The notes: generated by a model from the letters alone, not told the origin. Shown: positions 32,525-41,268, numbered from the stretch's first letter. The stretch: 64,000 bases of DNA from Allobosea robiniae (GCF_900102525.1 NZ_FNBZ01000007.1:310001-374000); one strand, 5' to 3'. Translations and numbers: made by a program.

Positions 32525-34275
32525 GCCTTCACCTCGCGAACCTGTGGGGGAGCGGCCGGAGCCTTGACGGCAGGATCGACCTCGACCCGGCCGCCGGGCG
32601 TGATCATGCCGGCAATCTCGCCACGCGGGCCGAATTGCTGGACGCGGCCCTCGCGCAGGACGAGCAGCTTGTCGACGACCTGCATCACCGAGGGGCGGTG
32701 CGCGATCAGCACGACGATGGCGCCGCTCTCACGGGCCGCCGCGATGGCACGGATCAGGCTCTGCTCGCCTTCCGCGTCGAGATTGGCGTTGGGCTCGTCG
32801 AGCACGATCAGGCGCGGCGAACCGTAGAGCGCCCGGGCCAGGCCGATGCGCTGGCGCTGGCCGCCGGAGAGATTGAAGTCGCTGTCAGCGACATTGGTGT
32901 CGTAGCCGAGCGGCAGGCGGCCGATGAGCTCGTGCACGCCGGCGACACGCGCCGCCTCCAGAATCGCATGCGGATCGGGATCGCGCATCCGGGCGATGTT
33001 CTCGGCGATCGTGCCGTTCAGGAGCGAGACCGATTGCGGGAGATAACCGACCATCGCGCCGAAGGAGCCACGCTCCCATAGATAGGTGCTGTGCCCGTCG
33101 AGATAGACGCCGCCGACATTGGGCCGGAGCACGCCGACGAGCAGCCGCGCCAGCGTCGACTTGCCGGCGCCGGAAGGGCCGACCACGCCGAGAACCTCGC
33201 CCGGCTCCAGGGTGAAGGAGACGCTCTTGATCACCGTCTGCTCCTGGCCGGGCGGCGCGTAGATGACCCGGTCGATCACGAGATCGCCCTGGCAGGGCGG
33301 CGTCGGCACGGTCTGGCGCTGCGAGGTACGGCTCAGCACGAGCTCGCGCACGCGCTTCCAGGCCGCGGCAGCGAGAACCCATTGCCGCCAGTCGGTGATC
33401 ATCGAATCGAACGGCGCCAGCAAGCGGCCGAGCAGGATGCTCGCCGCCATCAGCGTGCCCGCCGTGACCTCGTTGCGGATGATCAGGATGGCGCCGGTCG
33501 CATAGACCGCGAGTTGCATCGTCATCCGGCTGGAGCGCGTCACGGCCGCGATGAACTTGCCGCGCCTTGTGCCCATGTCGAGCTGCTCGATCATCGCGAG
33601 CTGCTGACCGCGCCAGCGCCGGGCGAGCGCCGGCAGCATGCCCATCGCCTCGATCGTCTCGGCATGGCGCAGGCTGGCCCCGACCTCGTTGATGCTGGCG
33701 ACGCCGGCCTCGTTCGCCTCCTTGAGGATGCGGCGGGTCAGCATGTCCGAGAGCACGCCGAGCAAGAGCAGGATGATCAGCGACGCCAGACCGACGAGCC
33801 CGTAGACCGGGTGCAGCGCGAAGAGCACGGCGAGGAAGATCGGCGACCAGATGGCCTCCAGAGGCGTGGCGATCGCCGAGCTCGCGATGAAGAAGCGGAT
33901 GTCGTTGAGATCGCGAATCGCCTGCGTCGCCTGCCCCGAGCCCTGTTCGAGCGAGGAACTCACGGCAGCCTGCAGGGCCGGCAGATTGAGCTTGCGCGCG
34001 AAGATGCTCGCCATCGCCTGGAAGGTCAGCGAGCGGATGAACTCGATCGTGCCGTAGAGCGCCAGCGCCCCGACCGCGATGACGAGGAGCATGGTCAGCG
34101 TGTCGTAGCTACGGCTGACGGTCACCCGGTCCTGGACCTGCATCATGAACAGCGGGACGGTCAGCAGCAGCAGATTCACGCAGAGGCTGAGGAAAGCCGC
34201 GTAGCTCAGGCCACCGACGAACGAGCGCTGGAGATTCCGGATCAGTGCGTCCGGCGCAGGCTTCATCGCCTTCAT
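32521..34275 (-). CDS. Type I secretion ATPase/permease (PrtD/HlyB-like ABC protein)
   Basis: 584 residues from the ATG at 34275 (GGAG upstream). The membrane domain (about 20-310) has six helices, the first two at 22-44 and 60-82. The nucleotide-binding domain (about 330-565) has Walker A GPSGAGKST (366-374), the Q-loop in GYLPQSVSLLNGTIAENI, signature LSGGQRQRIGLARALYG, Walker B LIVLDEPNANLD and the H-loop IAHRP. There is no N-terminal C39-like domain, as is usual for exporters of metalloproteases and polysaccharide-linked RTX proteins. The RTX gene two genes downstream is the probable cargo. It is divergent from the MarR gene across a 315-base gap. It is the counterpart of ExpD1 in the rhizobial galactoglucan cluster. 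Confidence 0.92.
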   Translation of the reverse strand: MKAMKPAPDALIRNLQRSFVGGLSYAAFLSLCVNLLLLTVPLFMMQVQDRVTVSRSYDTLTMLLVIAVGALALYGTIEFIRSLTFQAMASIFARKLNLPALQAAVSSSLEQGSGQATQAIRDLNDIRFFIASSAIATPLEAIWSPIFLAVLFALHPVYGLVGLASLIILLLLGVLSDMLTRRILKEANEAGVASINEVGASLRHAETIEAMGMLPALARRWRGQQLAMIEQLDMGTRRGKFIAAVTRSSRMTMQLAVYATGAILIIRNEVTAGTLMAASILLGRLLAPFDSMITDWRQWVLAAAAWKRVRELVLSRTSQRQTVPTPPCQGDLVIDRVIYAPPGQEQTVIKSVSFTLEPGEVLGVVGPSGAGKSTLARLLVGVLRPNVGGVYLDGHSTYLWERGSFGAMVGYLPQSVSLLNGTIAENIARMRDPDPHAILEAARVAGVHELIGRLPLGYDTNVADSDFNLSGGQRQRIGLARALYGSPRLIVLDEPNANLDAEGEQSLIRAIAAARESGAIVVLIAHRPSVMQVVDKLLVLREGRVQQFGPRGEIAGMITPGGRVEVDPAVKAPAAPPQVREVKA

Positions 34276-34362
34276 GCATGGCTCCGAGAGTGAGGGTGTG
34301 TGGATCCGAGAAAGCTGCGGGAAAAACCCGTCATCGGTCCGAGCAACGAGACATGGAGGGAG

Positions 34363-34459
34363 TGTCAAGATTATGACAGATTAGAAGCGTAGCTCACCGA
34401 CTCAGAGCGAAGCAAATAAGGCTGAAACGTGAGAAATTTTGAATTTCGAAACAGTTTCG
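34363..34459. promoter_or_regulatory. Dyads in the divergent gap between the secretion ATPase and MarR genes
   Basis: The 315-base gap (34276-34590) is AT-rich from about 34370 onwards. It holds TGTCA-N6-TGACA (34363-34378) and a perfect CGAAAC-A-GTTTCG palindrome (34447-34459), beside a looser GAAAT-N5-ATTTC. Both lie where divergent promoters would be and are plausible MarR or autoregulatory sites. No clean -35/-10 pair is evident on either strand. Confidence 0.4.
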
Positions 34460-34590
34460 GCACATCTGAAGGTGATTACAATCTTATTTATTGGCTCACC
34501 TAGATGGCATGTGCTTTGCTAATAGGCTTGTTGAGACGCGTGGAGGCAAAACGGATGGTCTATTTAGTTTTTGATCAGGTGGGGTAAGGG

Positions 34591-35205
34591 ATGCACTTCA
34601 AATTGCACGGCGGCGAGCAATTCACAGGCGGTTCCTTGAACGGCCACCATCCAGCGAATGGTTCCGGGGTCCTCGAAGAGGTCCCCGATCGCCGAATTTC
34701 TCCTTTTGACCTGGCCCGGGTGATCGAACGTGTCAGCCGGCGCTTTCTCGACTACCTCAGGCTCGAACTGTCCAAGCTCGGCGTCGACGACATCTCGCCA
34801 TCGCAAGTGATGGTCCTGATGACGATCGGACAAGGCGAGATCGCGGTCCGCGATCTCTTGGATCGCGGCCATTATGGCGGCTCGAACGCCTCCTATAATC
34901 TCAAGCAATTGGTCGAGAACGGCTATCTCGACCGCGGCGCCTCGCCGCGCGACCGCCGCCAGGCTCGCATCTCCCTCTCGCTGAAGGGGCAGATGCTGTG
35001 CGAGCGGCTGCGCTTGCTCGACGAGGCCAGTCAGGTCGGCCAGCGGCTCGAAAGCAATCGCGAGACCGACGTCAACACGACCCACGAGACCCTGCGCCAA
35101 CTCGAACAGTGGTGGAACGATGCGCTCCGCTACAGCGGAGTGCTGCTCGCATCATGCATGTCCTATTCGTTCATCGCACAGGATCTGGTCAATTCGCTGC
35201 TTTGA
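34591..35205 (+). CDS. MarR-family regulator of the polysaccharide locus (ExpG/WggR-like)
   Basis: 204 residues. A poorly conserved N-terminus (1-45) precedes the winged helix domain (about 48-150). Visible parts are SRRFLDYLRLELSKLGVDDISPSQVMVLMTIG (dimerisation helix and start of the DNA-binding part), LLDRGHYGGSNASYNLKQLVENGYLDRGASPRDRRQARISLSLKG (recognition helix, then the wing with DRR..) and a C-terminal helical tail (to 204). A MarR gene next to a divergent type I secretion pair, an RTX gene and glycosyltransferase genes matches the position of expG (wggR) in S. meliloti. The upstream AAGGG is a good ribosome site. The final 52 bases overlap the next gene. Confidence 0.85.
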   Translation: MHFKLHGGEQFTGGSLNGHHPANGSGVLEEVPDRRISPFDLARVIERVSRRFLDYLRLELSKLGVDDISPSQVMVLMTIGQGEIAVRDLLDRGHYGGSNASYNLKQLVENGYLDRGASPRDRRQARISLSLKGQMLCERLRLLDEASQVGQRLESNRETDVNTTHETLRQLEQWWNDALRYSGVLLASCMSYSFIAQDLVNSLL

Positions 35206-36347
35206 TCGGCAGCCTCGTCGCCGAAGGCGTCGAGGTTACGCTGATCACCGAACGTCCGGCGCAGGAGGCGCCGGGCGTTCGCCAGCTCGTCTATTCCGTC
35301 GACGAGACCGCGACCCAGCATCCGGCGCTCGCCGCCACCGAATATCACCTGCGCACGGGCGAGGCGGTGGCGCGGCTGATGGAGCGCCTGAACCGCAGCG
35401 ACCCGCCCGATGTCGTGCTCGGCCATATCGGCTGGGGCGGCATGCTCTTCGCCCGCGACGCGCTGCCCGATGCGGCGCTGATCGGCTATTGCGAATATTA
35501 TTACCGCAGCACCGGCTCGGACCTCGATTTCGGTATCGACGAGCCGGTTCCCGCGGCCGACCGCCAGCGCGTACGCATGCGTAATGCAGCCCAGCTTCTC
35601 GCGCTCGACACGCTCGACGCCGCCTATGCCCCGACGCAATGGCAGCGCCGGCAATATCCGGCTGCCTATCGCCAGGGCATCGCCGTCTGCCATGACGGCA
35701 TCGACACGCAAACCTGCCGGCCGGATTCGGAGGCCTCCTTCGTCCTGCCCGACGGCCGCGTCCTGACGCCCGCCATGCCGGTCGTGACCTTCGTCGCCCG
35801 CGATCTCGATCCCTATCGCGGCTATCCCGAATTCATGCGCGCGGCAGCGACCCTGGCGGCCCGTCATCCCGACGCGCTCTTCGTCGTGGTCGGCGGCGAC
35901 GGCTCGGGCTATGGCCGCCCGCGCTCCGACGGCAATAGCTGGCGCGAGGCGATGTGCGCCGAGACCGAGCTCGGAGACCGGATCGTCCATATCCCCTGGC
36001 TGCCCTATGAGAACCTGATCCGGCTGTTCCAGGTCTCGGCCGTCCATGTCTATCTCACCGTCCCCTTCGTCCTGTCCTGGTCGCTGCTCGAAGCGATGGC
36101 CTGCGGCTGCCTCGTCGTCGGTTCCGATACCGAGCCCGTGAGGGAAGTGATCCGCGACGGCGTCAACGGCCTGCTCTCCCCCTTCCATGATGCGCAAGCG
36201 CTGGCGGAGCGCATCGAGGAAGCACTGTCGAGCCCGGCGCTGATGCGACCTTTGCGCCGCGCCGCGCGGGAAACCGTGATCGCCGCTTACGAACGCGAGC
36301 GGTGTCTCGCGCGCCAGACCGGCTGGGTCCATCAGTTCGGCGATTAG
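35154..36347 (+). CDS. Glycosyltransferase family 4 enzyme paired with the MarR gene (ExpC-like position)
   Basis: 397 residues from the ATG at 35154, inside the 3' end of the MarR gene (52-base overlap). The N-terminal half begins MHVLFVHRTGSGQFAALIGSLVAEGVEVTLIT and includes PPDVVLGHIGWGG and GYCEYYYR. The donor half contains FVARDLDPYRGYPEFMRAAATLAARHPDALFVVVGGDGSGYG and IPWLPYENLIRLFQVSAVHVYLTVPFVLSWSLLEAMACGCLVVGSDTEPVREVI. The E-x7-type retaining motif is in LLEAMACG. It is not closely similar to the other two GT4 enzymes of the locus. Overlap with the regulator suggests coupled translation. A cytosolic sugar transferase for the same polysaccharide is likely. Confidence 0.82.
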   Translation: MHVLFVHRTGSGQFAALIGSLVAEGVEVTLITERPAQEAPGVRQLVYSVDETATQHPALAATEYHLRTGEAVARLMERLNRSDPPDVVLGHIGWGGMLFARDALPDAALIGYCEYYYRSTGSDLDFGIDEPVPAADRQRVRMRNAAQLLALDTLDAAYAPTQWQRRQYPAAYRQGIAVCHDGIDTQTCRPDSEASFVLPDGRVLTPAMPVVTFVARDLDPYRGYPEFMRAAATLAARHPDALFVVVGGDGSGYGRPRSDGNSWREAMCAETELGDRIVHIPWLPYENLIRLFQVSAVHVYLTVPFVLSWSLLEAMACGCLVVGSDTEPVREVIRDGVNGLLSPFHDAQALAERIEEALSSPALMRPLRRAARETVIAAYERERCLARQTGWVHQFGD

Positions 36348-36409
36348 GGCATCGGCCCGGAAGGCGGCGCGCGGTCCTCGGGAAAAGTCGATGCTGGATC
36401 AAATGCCTT

Positions 36410-37315
36410 TCAACCGGCAACCGACCCCGCGAACGCCAGGGCCGCCGCCCGGACCGTTTCCGCGAAATCCAGCGCGATGGCGGAGCGGAAGCGGCCGGCG
36501 CCCCAGATGATGGCGATGTCATAGGTCACTGCCGGCCTGAGCGGCCGCACTTCGACGCCCCGGCCGCGATATTCCGCCGCCGTGAACGGATCGACCACCG
36601 ACAAGCCTGCGCCGGCCGCGACCAGCCCGCAGGCGATCATCGACAGCGGCGTCTCGACACGGGTCTGGCGCGCGACGCGATGGGCCGAGAACAGGGCATC
36701 GATGCGATAACGCAGCTGCGTCGACTGTTCGAGCGAGATGAAGGGCTCGTCGACGAAATCCTCCGGCGTCAGTTCGGCCTTGGCCGCGAGCCTGTGCCCG
36801 GTCGGCAGCACGGCGACCGGCGCCATCGCCGGCAGGATCTCGATGTCGATCCCGGGGAAATCCAGCGGGAGCTGCGCAAAGCCCAGTTCGCAGAAGCCCG
36901 AGGTGACCCAGTCCACGACCTGCGAGGAGATGCTGCCATAGAGCGCGATCTCCAGGTCCGGCTTCTGCTTGAGATAGCTGCCGACGACCCGCGGCAGGAA
37001 ACCGACATTGAAGGCCGGCAGCGCCGCGACGCGGAGCGAGCCGGCCCGCCCGTCGCGCAGATTGCGGGCCGCATTCTCGATGCGCTCCAGCCCGACGAAC
37101 TGACGCTCGACCTCGCGATAGAGCGACAAGGCTTCGTTGGTCGGCACCAGCCGCGCGCCCCGCTTCACGAAGAGCGGCAGCCCGAGCGCATATTGCAGGT
37201 CCTGGATCAGGCGCGTCACCGCCGGCTGCGTGATGTTGAGCGCCTGCGCCGCCGCGGTGATGCCGCCGGTCACGATCACCGTGCGGAAAGCCTCGATCTG
37301 GCGCGGATTCAGCAT
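36410..37315 (-). CDS. LysR-family transcriptional regulator
   Basis: 301 residues from the ATG at 37315. The N-terminal helix-turn-helix (about 1-60) reads LNPRQIEAFRTVIVTGGITAAAQALNITQPAVTRLIQDLQYALGLPLFVKRG. The periplasmic-binding-like effector domain spans about 90-295 (SLRVAALPAFNVGFLPRVVGSYL, LGFAQLPLDFPGI, VAVLPTGHRLA, GAGLSVVDPF). It diverges from a binding-protein gene at 37435 across 119 bases, the classic arrangement for LysR control of the opposite operon. It probably senses the substrate or product of that importer. Confidence 0.88.
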   Translation of the reverse strand: MLNPRQIEAFRTVIVTGGITAAAQALNITQPAVTRLIQDLQYALGLPLFVKRGARLVPTNEALSLYREVERQFVGLERIENAARNLRDGRAGSLRVAALPAFNVGFLPRVVGSYLKQKPDLEIALYGSISSQVVDWVTSGFCELGFAQLPLDFPGIDIEILPAMAPVAVLPTGHRLAAKAELTPEDFVDEPFISLEQSTQLRYRIDALFSAHRVARQTRVETPLSMIACGLVAAGAGLSVVDPFTAAEYRGRGVEVRPLRPAVTYDIAIIWGAGRFRSAIALDFAETVRAAALAFAGSVAG

Positions 37316-37342
37316 GCTCAGGTCCCAAAACCAGACATAACA

Positions 37343-37364
37343 TTTCGGCATGGCTTGCACGAAA
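37343..37364. promoter_or_regulatory. Candidate LysR box between regulator and importer genes
   Basis: TTTCG and CGAAA are separated by 12 bases, a T-N12-A type dyad usual for LysR proteins. It lies 70-91 bases before the GTG start of the binding-protein gene, where an activator would sit. A following TTGACC at 37373-37378 may be the -35 box of the importer promoter. Confidence 0.45.
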
Positions 37365-37434
37365 CATTCGATTTGACCAGTTTGAGATCAGCCCCGAACC
37401 TGACGGCATCACTCGAAAACGAGGAGGGGATACC

Positions 37435-38469
37435 GTGAAACTCGCCATCACATTCGCGCTCGCTGCCGGGACCGCACTCGCCGGCTCCGCTGCCTTCGCC
37501 CAGCAGAAGACCATCTATGTCGCCGGCTATGGCGGCTCCTACGAACAGACCATGCGCAAGGAGGTCATCCCGGCCTTCGAGAAGCAGGCCAACGTCAAGG
37601 TGGAATATGTCGCCGGCAATTCGACCGACACGCTCGCCAAATTGCAGGCGCAAAAAGGGAACCAGCAGATCGATGTCGCGATCGTCGACGATGGCCCGGC
37701 CTATCAGGCCGTGGCGCTCGGCTTCTGCGGCACGCTGACCGACGGCGCGGTTTACAAGGACGTGGCGCCGGTGATGAAGTTCAAGTCGAACAAGGGCGTC
37801 GGCCTCGGCCTCGTCGGCACCGGCCTGTTCTACAACAAGAAGGTCTTCGACGAGAACAAGTGGCCGGCCCCGACCTCGTGGAACGACCTGAAATCGAAGA
37901 CCTACGGCAAGAAGATCGTCGTGCCGCCGATCAACAACACCTATGGCCTGCACGCCCTGATCGCCTTCGCCCAGATGGCTGGCGGCGGCGAGAACAACAT
38001 CGAGCCGGGCTTCGAGGCCTTCAAGAAGGACATCAACCCGAACATCGTCGCCTACGAACCCTCGCCGGCGAAGATGACCGAGCTGTTCCAGAACGGCCAG
38101 GCCGTGCTCGGCGTCTGGGGTTCGGGCCGCGTCAAGGCCTTCGCCGATACCGGCTTCCCGGTCGAATTCGTGTATCCCAAAGAGGGTGGCTACGCGCTGG
38201 GCTCCGCCGCCTGCCCGGTCGAGGGCTCCAAGAACGCGGCCGAGGCCAACGCCTTCATCCAGTTCATGCTCTCGCCCGCGATCCAGAAGATCATGGCGAC
38301 CGGCGCCGGCTTCGGCCCCGCCAACATGACGGTTACGCTGACGCCGGAGGAGCGGAAGGGCTTGCCCTATGGCGATGAGGTCAAGACGCTCAAGGCGGTC
38401 GACTGGGACGTCGCCAACGCCAAGCGCGAGGAATGGACCAAGCGCTGGAACCGCGAGGTCGAGCGGTAA
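37435..38469 (+). CDS. ABC importer periplasmic binding protein (spermidine/putrescine-type)
   Basis: 344 residues. The start codon is GTG, five bases after GAGGAGGGG. A signal peptide (1-22, ending AFA-Q) is followed by the PotD-like fold: TIYVAGYGGSYEQTMRKEVIPAFEKQANVKVEYVAGNSTDTLAKLQAQ, then VDDGPAYQAVALG, GLVGTGLFYNKKVFDENKWPAPTSWNDL and GSAACPVEGSKNAAEANAFIQFMLSP. This subgroup typically binds polyamines, opines, amino acids or 2-aminoethylphosphonate-like compounds. The downstream ATPase and two permeases complete the importer, and the oxidases after them suggest an amine substrate. Likely controlled by the divergent LysR protein. Confidence 0.88.
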   Translation: MKLAITFALAAGTALAGSAAFAQQKTIYVAGYGGSYEQTMRKEVIPAFEKQANVKVEYVAGNSTDTLAKLQAQKGNQQIDVAIVDDGPAYQAVALGFCGTLTDGAVYKDVAPVMKFKSNKGVGLGLVGTGLFYNKKVFDENKWPAPTSWNDLKSKTYGKKIVVPPINNTYGLHALIAFAQMAGGGENNIEPGFEAFKKDINPNIVAYEPSPAKMTELFQNGQAVLGVWGSGRVKAFADTGFPVEFVYPKEGGYALGSAACPVEGSKNAAEANAFIQFMLSPAIQKIMATGAGFGPANMTVTLTPEERKGLPYGDEVKTLKAVDWDVANAKREEWTKRWNREVER

Positions 38470-38487
38470 GGCGCTTCCGCTGTCATC

Positions 38488-38519
38488 CCGTCATTCTGGA
38501 CCTCGGTCTGGAATGACGG
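38488..38519 (+). terminator. Intercistronic hairpin after the binding-protein gene
   Basis: CCGTCATTC and GAATGACGG form nine pairs, with ACC/GGT pairing in the loop. It lies 18 bases after the stop and before the ATPase gene. Without a T-run, it is likely to protect the binding-protein message, which importers need in excess. Confidence 0.5.
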
Positions 38520-38559
38520 CGGTGTTTCGGTGATTTCCTTCACGAAGCGCGCAGGATCC

Positions 38560-39603
38560 ATGTCCCATCTCGTTCTCGAAGGTCTCGGCAAGTCCTACGG
38601 CACGGCGGTTGCGGTCGAGGGGCTCGACCTTACGGTCGCGCGCGGCGAGTTCATCTCGCTGCTCGGCCCCTCCGGTTGCGGCAAGACCACGACGCTGCAG
38701 ATGATCGCTGGCTTCGCCTCGGTCAACCGCGGCCGCATCCTGCTTGACGGCCAGGATCTCGGCGCGGTCGCGCCCAACAAGCGCGGCCTCGGTATCGTCT
38801 TCCAGAGCTATGCGCTCTTTCCCCATATGACCGTGGCGCAGAACATCGCCTTCGGCCTCGAAATGCGCGGAATCGAGAAGACGGAGCGCGAAAAGCGCAC
38901 GCTGGAGGCGATGGCGCTGGTCGGTCTCAAGGGTTTCGAGGATCGCTATCCCCGCCGGATGTCAGGCGGCCAGCAGCAGCGCGTCGCGCTCGCCCGCGCA
39001 CTGGTGATCAAGCCCTCGCTGCTCCTGCTCGACGAGCCTCTCTCAAATCTCGACGCCAAACTGCGTGAGGAAATGCAAGGCGAGCTGCGCCAGATCCAGC
39101 GCTCGATCGGCACGACCACGATCCTCGTCACCCATGACCAGCACGAAGCCATGGCGCTCTCGGACCGCATCGTCGTGATGAACAAGGGCCGCGTCGAGCA
39201 GATCGGCGCGCCCGACGCCGTCTATGGCGCGCCCGATACCGCCTTCGTCGCAAACTTCCTCGGCAAGACCAACGTCCTGAAGGCAACCGGCGACGGAAGC
39301 GGCCATGTGGTCATCGACAGCCTCTCCGTGCCGCTCGCGGGCGCAGGCTCGGGCGCACTATGTATCGCGGTTCGCCCCGAGCGGCTCGGCTTTGCGCTCG
39401 ATGGCGCCCCCGGTTTCGCCGCCCGCATCACCTCGCGCATCTTTCAGGGCGCGCATTGGCTGCTGAGCGCCGAGAGCGCCGCCGGCACGGTCACCCTGAT
39501 CCGGCACAATGACGGCTCGCCCGTTCCCCGCGAAGGCGAGACGGTGAAACTCCGTTTTGGCCCCGGCGACGCCGCGCTGCTGGCGGAGGGCCCAAGCTCA
39601 TGA
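38560..39603 (+). CDS. ABC importer ATP-binding protein (PotA-like)
   Basis: 347 residues. It has the nucleotide-binding domain followed by a C-terminal TOBE-type domain (about 265-345), the usual PotA layout. Walker A is GPSGCGKTT, the Q-loop is in VFQSYALFPHMTVAQNIAFG, the signature RMSGGQQQRVALARAL, and Walker B LLLLDEPLSNLD. ATG at 38560 follows GCAGGATCC. An upstream GTG would only add ten residues. It powers import through the two permeases encoded immediately downstream; the first overlaps it by four bases. Confidence 0.92.
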   Translation: MSHLVLEGLGKSYGTAVAVEGLDLTVARGEFISLLGPSGCGKTTTLQMIAGFASVNRGRILLDGQDLGAVAPNKRGLGIVFQSYALFPHMTVAQNIAFGLEMRGIEKTEREKRTLEAMALVGLKGFEDRYPRRMSGGQQQRVALARALVIKPSLLLLDEPLSNLDAKLREEMQGELRQIQRSIGTTTILVTHDQHEAMALSDRIVVMNKGRVEQIGAPDAVYGAPDTAFVANFLGKTNVLKATGDGSGHVVIDSLSVPLAGAGSGALCIAVRPERLGFALDGAPGFAARITSRIFQGAHWLLSAESAAGTVTLIRHNDGSPVPREGETVKLRFGPGDAALLAEGPSS

Positions 39604-40466
39604 GCCCGGACGTTTCCGCTCGCGCAACGCCCTATTGGATGACCGGCCCCGCACTCGCCATCTTCCTCGCCCTCGTCATCATCCCGCTCGGCATGACCGT
39701 GCTGCTCGCCTTCTACGACTGGGGCCAGTACAAGGGCATCGTCGCCGAGTTCACGCTGAAGAATTTTCGCGAGATCTTCAGCGACAGCTATTTCCTCGAA
39801 GTCTTCCTGCGCACGCTCCGCATCGCCGTGCTGGTCACGCTCTTCGCCGTCCTGATCGGCGTGCCCGAGGCCTATATCCTCAACCGCATGTCGCCGGCCT
39901 GGCGCGGCATCTGCCTGCTCGCGATCCTCGGGCCTCTGCTGGTCTCGGTCGTCGCACGCACACTCGGCTGGGCGCTGCTGCTGGGCTCGACCGGCCTCGT
40001 CAACCGTGGGCTGATGGCGCTCGGGCTGATCGGCCAGCCGCTCGAATTCATGTTCACCGAGACCGGCGTGGTGATCGCGCTCGTCCATGTGCTGATCCCC
40101 TTCATGATCCTCGCGGTCTGGGCCTCGCTGCAGCGGCTCGACCCGCAGATCGAGAACGCCGCGCTCTCGCTCGGCGCCTCGCGCCTGACCATCTGGCGGC
40201 GCGTGATCCTGCCGCAGATCGTGCCGGGCATCCTCTCAGGCTCGATCATCGTCTTCGCGCTGGCGGCGAGCGCCTTCGCCTCGCCCGCAATCATCGGCGG
40301 CAGGCGGCTCAAGGTCGCAGCGACGCTCGCCTATGACGAGTTCCTGAACACGTTGAACTGGCCGCTCGGCGCCGCCGTCGCCGTGCTGCTGCTGGCCGCC
40401 CTCGTCATCCTCACCGTCGGCGCCAACCGGCTGGTCGAGCGCCGTTATTCACAGGTGTTCGAATGA
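39600..40466 (+). CDS. ABC importer permease (PotB-like)
   Basis: 288 residues with six predicted membrane helices. The first is at about 16-40 (ALAIFLALVIIPLGMTVLLAFYDW). The cytoplasmic EAA loop reads ENAALSLGASRLTIWRRVILPQIVPGI, the contact with the ATPase. A periplasmic stretch after helix 1 (GQYKGIVAEFTLKNFREIF) is typical of PotB/HisM-type permeases. It overlaps both neighbouring importer genes by four bases. Confidence 0.92.
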   Translation: MSPDVSARATPYWMTGPALAIFLALVIIPLGMTVLLAFYDWGQYKGIVAEFTLKNFREIFSDSYFLEVFLRTLRIAVLVTLFAVLIGVPEAYILNRMSPAWRGICLLAILGPLLVSVVARTLGWALLLGSTGLVNRGLMALGLIGQPLEFMFTETGVVIALVHVLIPFMILAVWASLQRLDPQIENAALSLGASRLTIWRRVILPQIVPGILSGSIIVFALAASAFASPAIIGGRRLKVAATLAYDEFLNTLNWPLGAAVAVLLLAALVILTVGANRLVERRYSQVFE

Positions 40467-41263
40467 GCCGCAACGGTCCCTTCGCCGTCCTGTTCCACAC
40501 GCTCTTCGTCGTCTTCATGCTGGCGCCGCTGGTGGTGGTCTGCCTCGTCGCCTTCACGCCGGAGGGTTATCTCTCTCTGCCCGGCCGAGTCTGGAGCCTG
40601 CGCTGGTTCAAGGCGATCCTCGACTATCCCGAATTCCTGCGTGCTTTCCGCGACTCGCTCTGGCTCGCAGCGCTCTCCTCCACCGTCGCGATCGGGCTCG
40701 CGGTCCCGGCCGCGCTCGCCATCGCCCGTTACCGCTTTCCCGGCCGCGAGGCGATGACAGCCCTGTTCATGTCGCCATTGATGGTCCCCCATGTCGTGCT
40801 GGGCATCGCCTTCCTGCGCTTCTTCACGCAGATCGGCCTCTCCGGGACCTTCCTCGGGCTGGTGCTGAGCCACATCATCGTGATCATTCCCTTTGCGCTG
40901 CGCCTCGTTCTCGCCGCCTCCTACGGCATCGACCGGCGCATCGAGCATGCCGCGATCTCGCTCGGCGCGAGCCCGGCCGTGGTCTTCCGGCGTGTGACGC
41001 TGCCGCTGATCCTGCCGGGCGTCGTCTCGGGCTGGCTGCTCGCCGCGATCAACTCCTTCGACGAGGTGACGATGACCGTCTTCATCGCCTCGCCCGCCAC
41101 CACCACGCTCCCCGTCCGGATGTTCCTCTACATCCAGGACAATATCGATCCGCTGATTGCGGCCGTCTCCGCCTGCCTGATCGCCCTGACCGCCATCCTG
41201 CTGCTGGCGCTGGACAGGCTGTTCGGGCTCGACCGGCTGTTCGTCGGAACCGGAAAAGGCTGA
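40463..41263 (+). CDS. ABC importer permease (PotC-like)
   Basis: 266 residues, six membrane helices. The N-terminal SRNGPFAVLFHTLFVVFMLAPLVVVCLVAFTPEGYLSLPGRVWSLRWF part is characteristic of PotC. The EAA loop is EHAAISLGASPAVVFRRVTLPLILPGV. A following FDEVTMTVFIASPATTTLPVRMF segment is strongly conserved in this subfamily. It completes the importer and ends five bases before the first oxidoreductase gene, so transport and oxidation are probably one operon. Confidence 0.92.
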   Translation: MSRNGPFAVLFHTLFVVFMLAPLVVVCLVAFTPEGYLSLPGRVWSLRWFKAILDYPEFLRAFRDSLWLAALSSTVAIGLAVPAALAIARYRFPGREAMTALFMSPLMVPHVVLGIAFLRFFTQIGLSGTFLGLVLSHIIVIIPFALRLVLAASYGIDRRIEHAAISLGASPAVVFRRVTLPLILPGVVSGWLLAAINSFDEVTMTVFIASPATTTLPVRMFLYIQDNIDPLIAAVSACLIALTAILLLALDRLFGLDRLFVGTGKG

Positions 41264-41268
41264 CGCCA

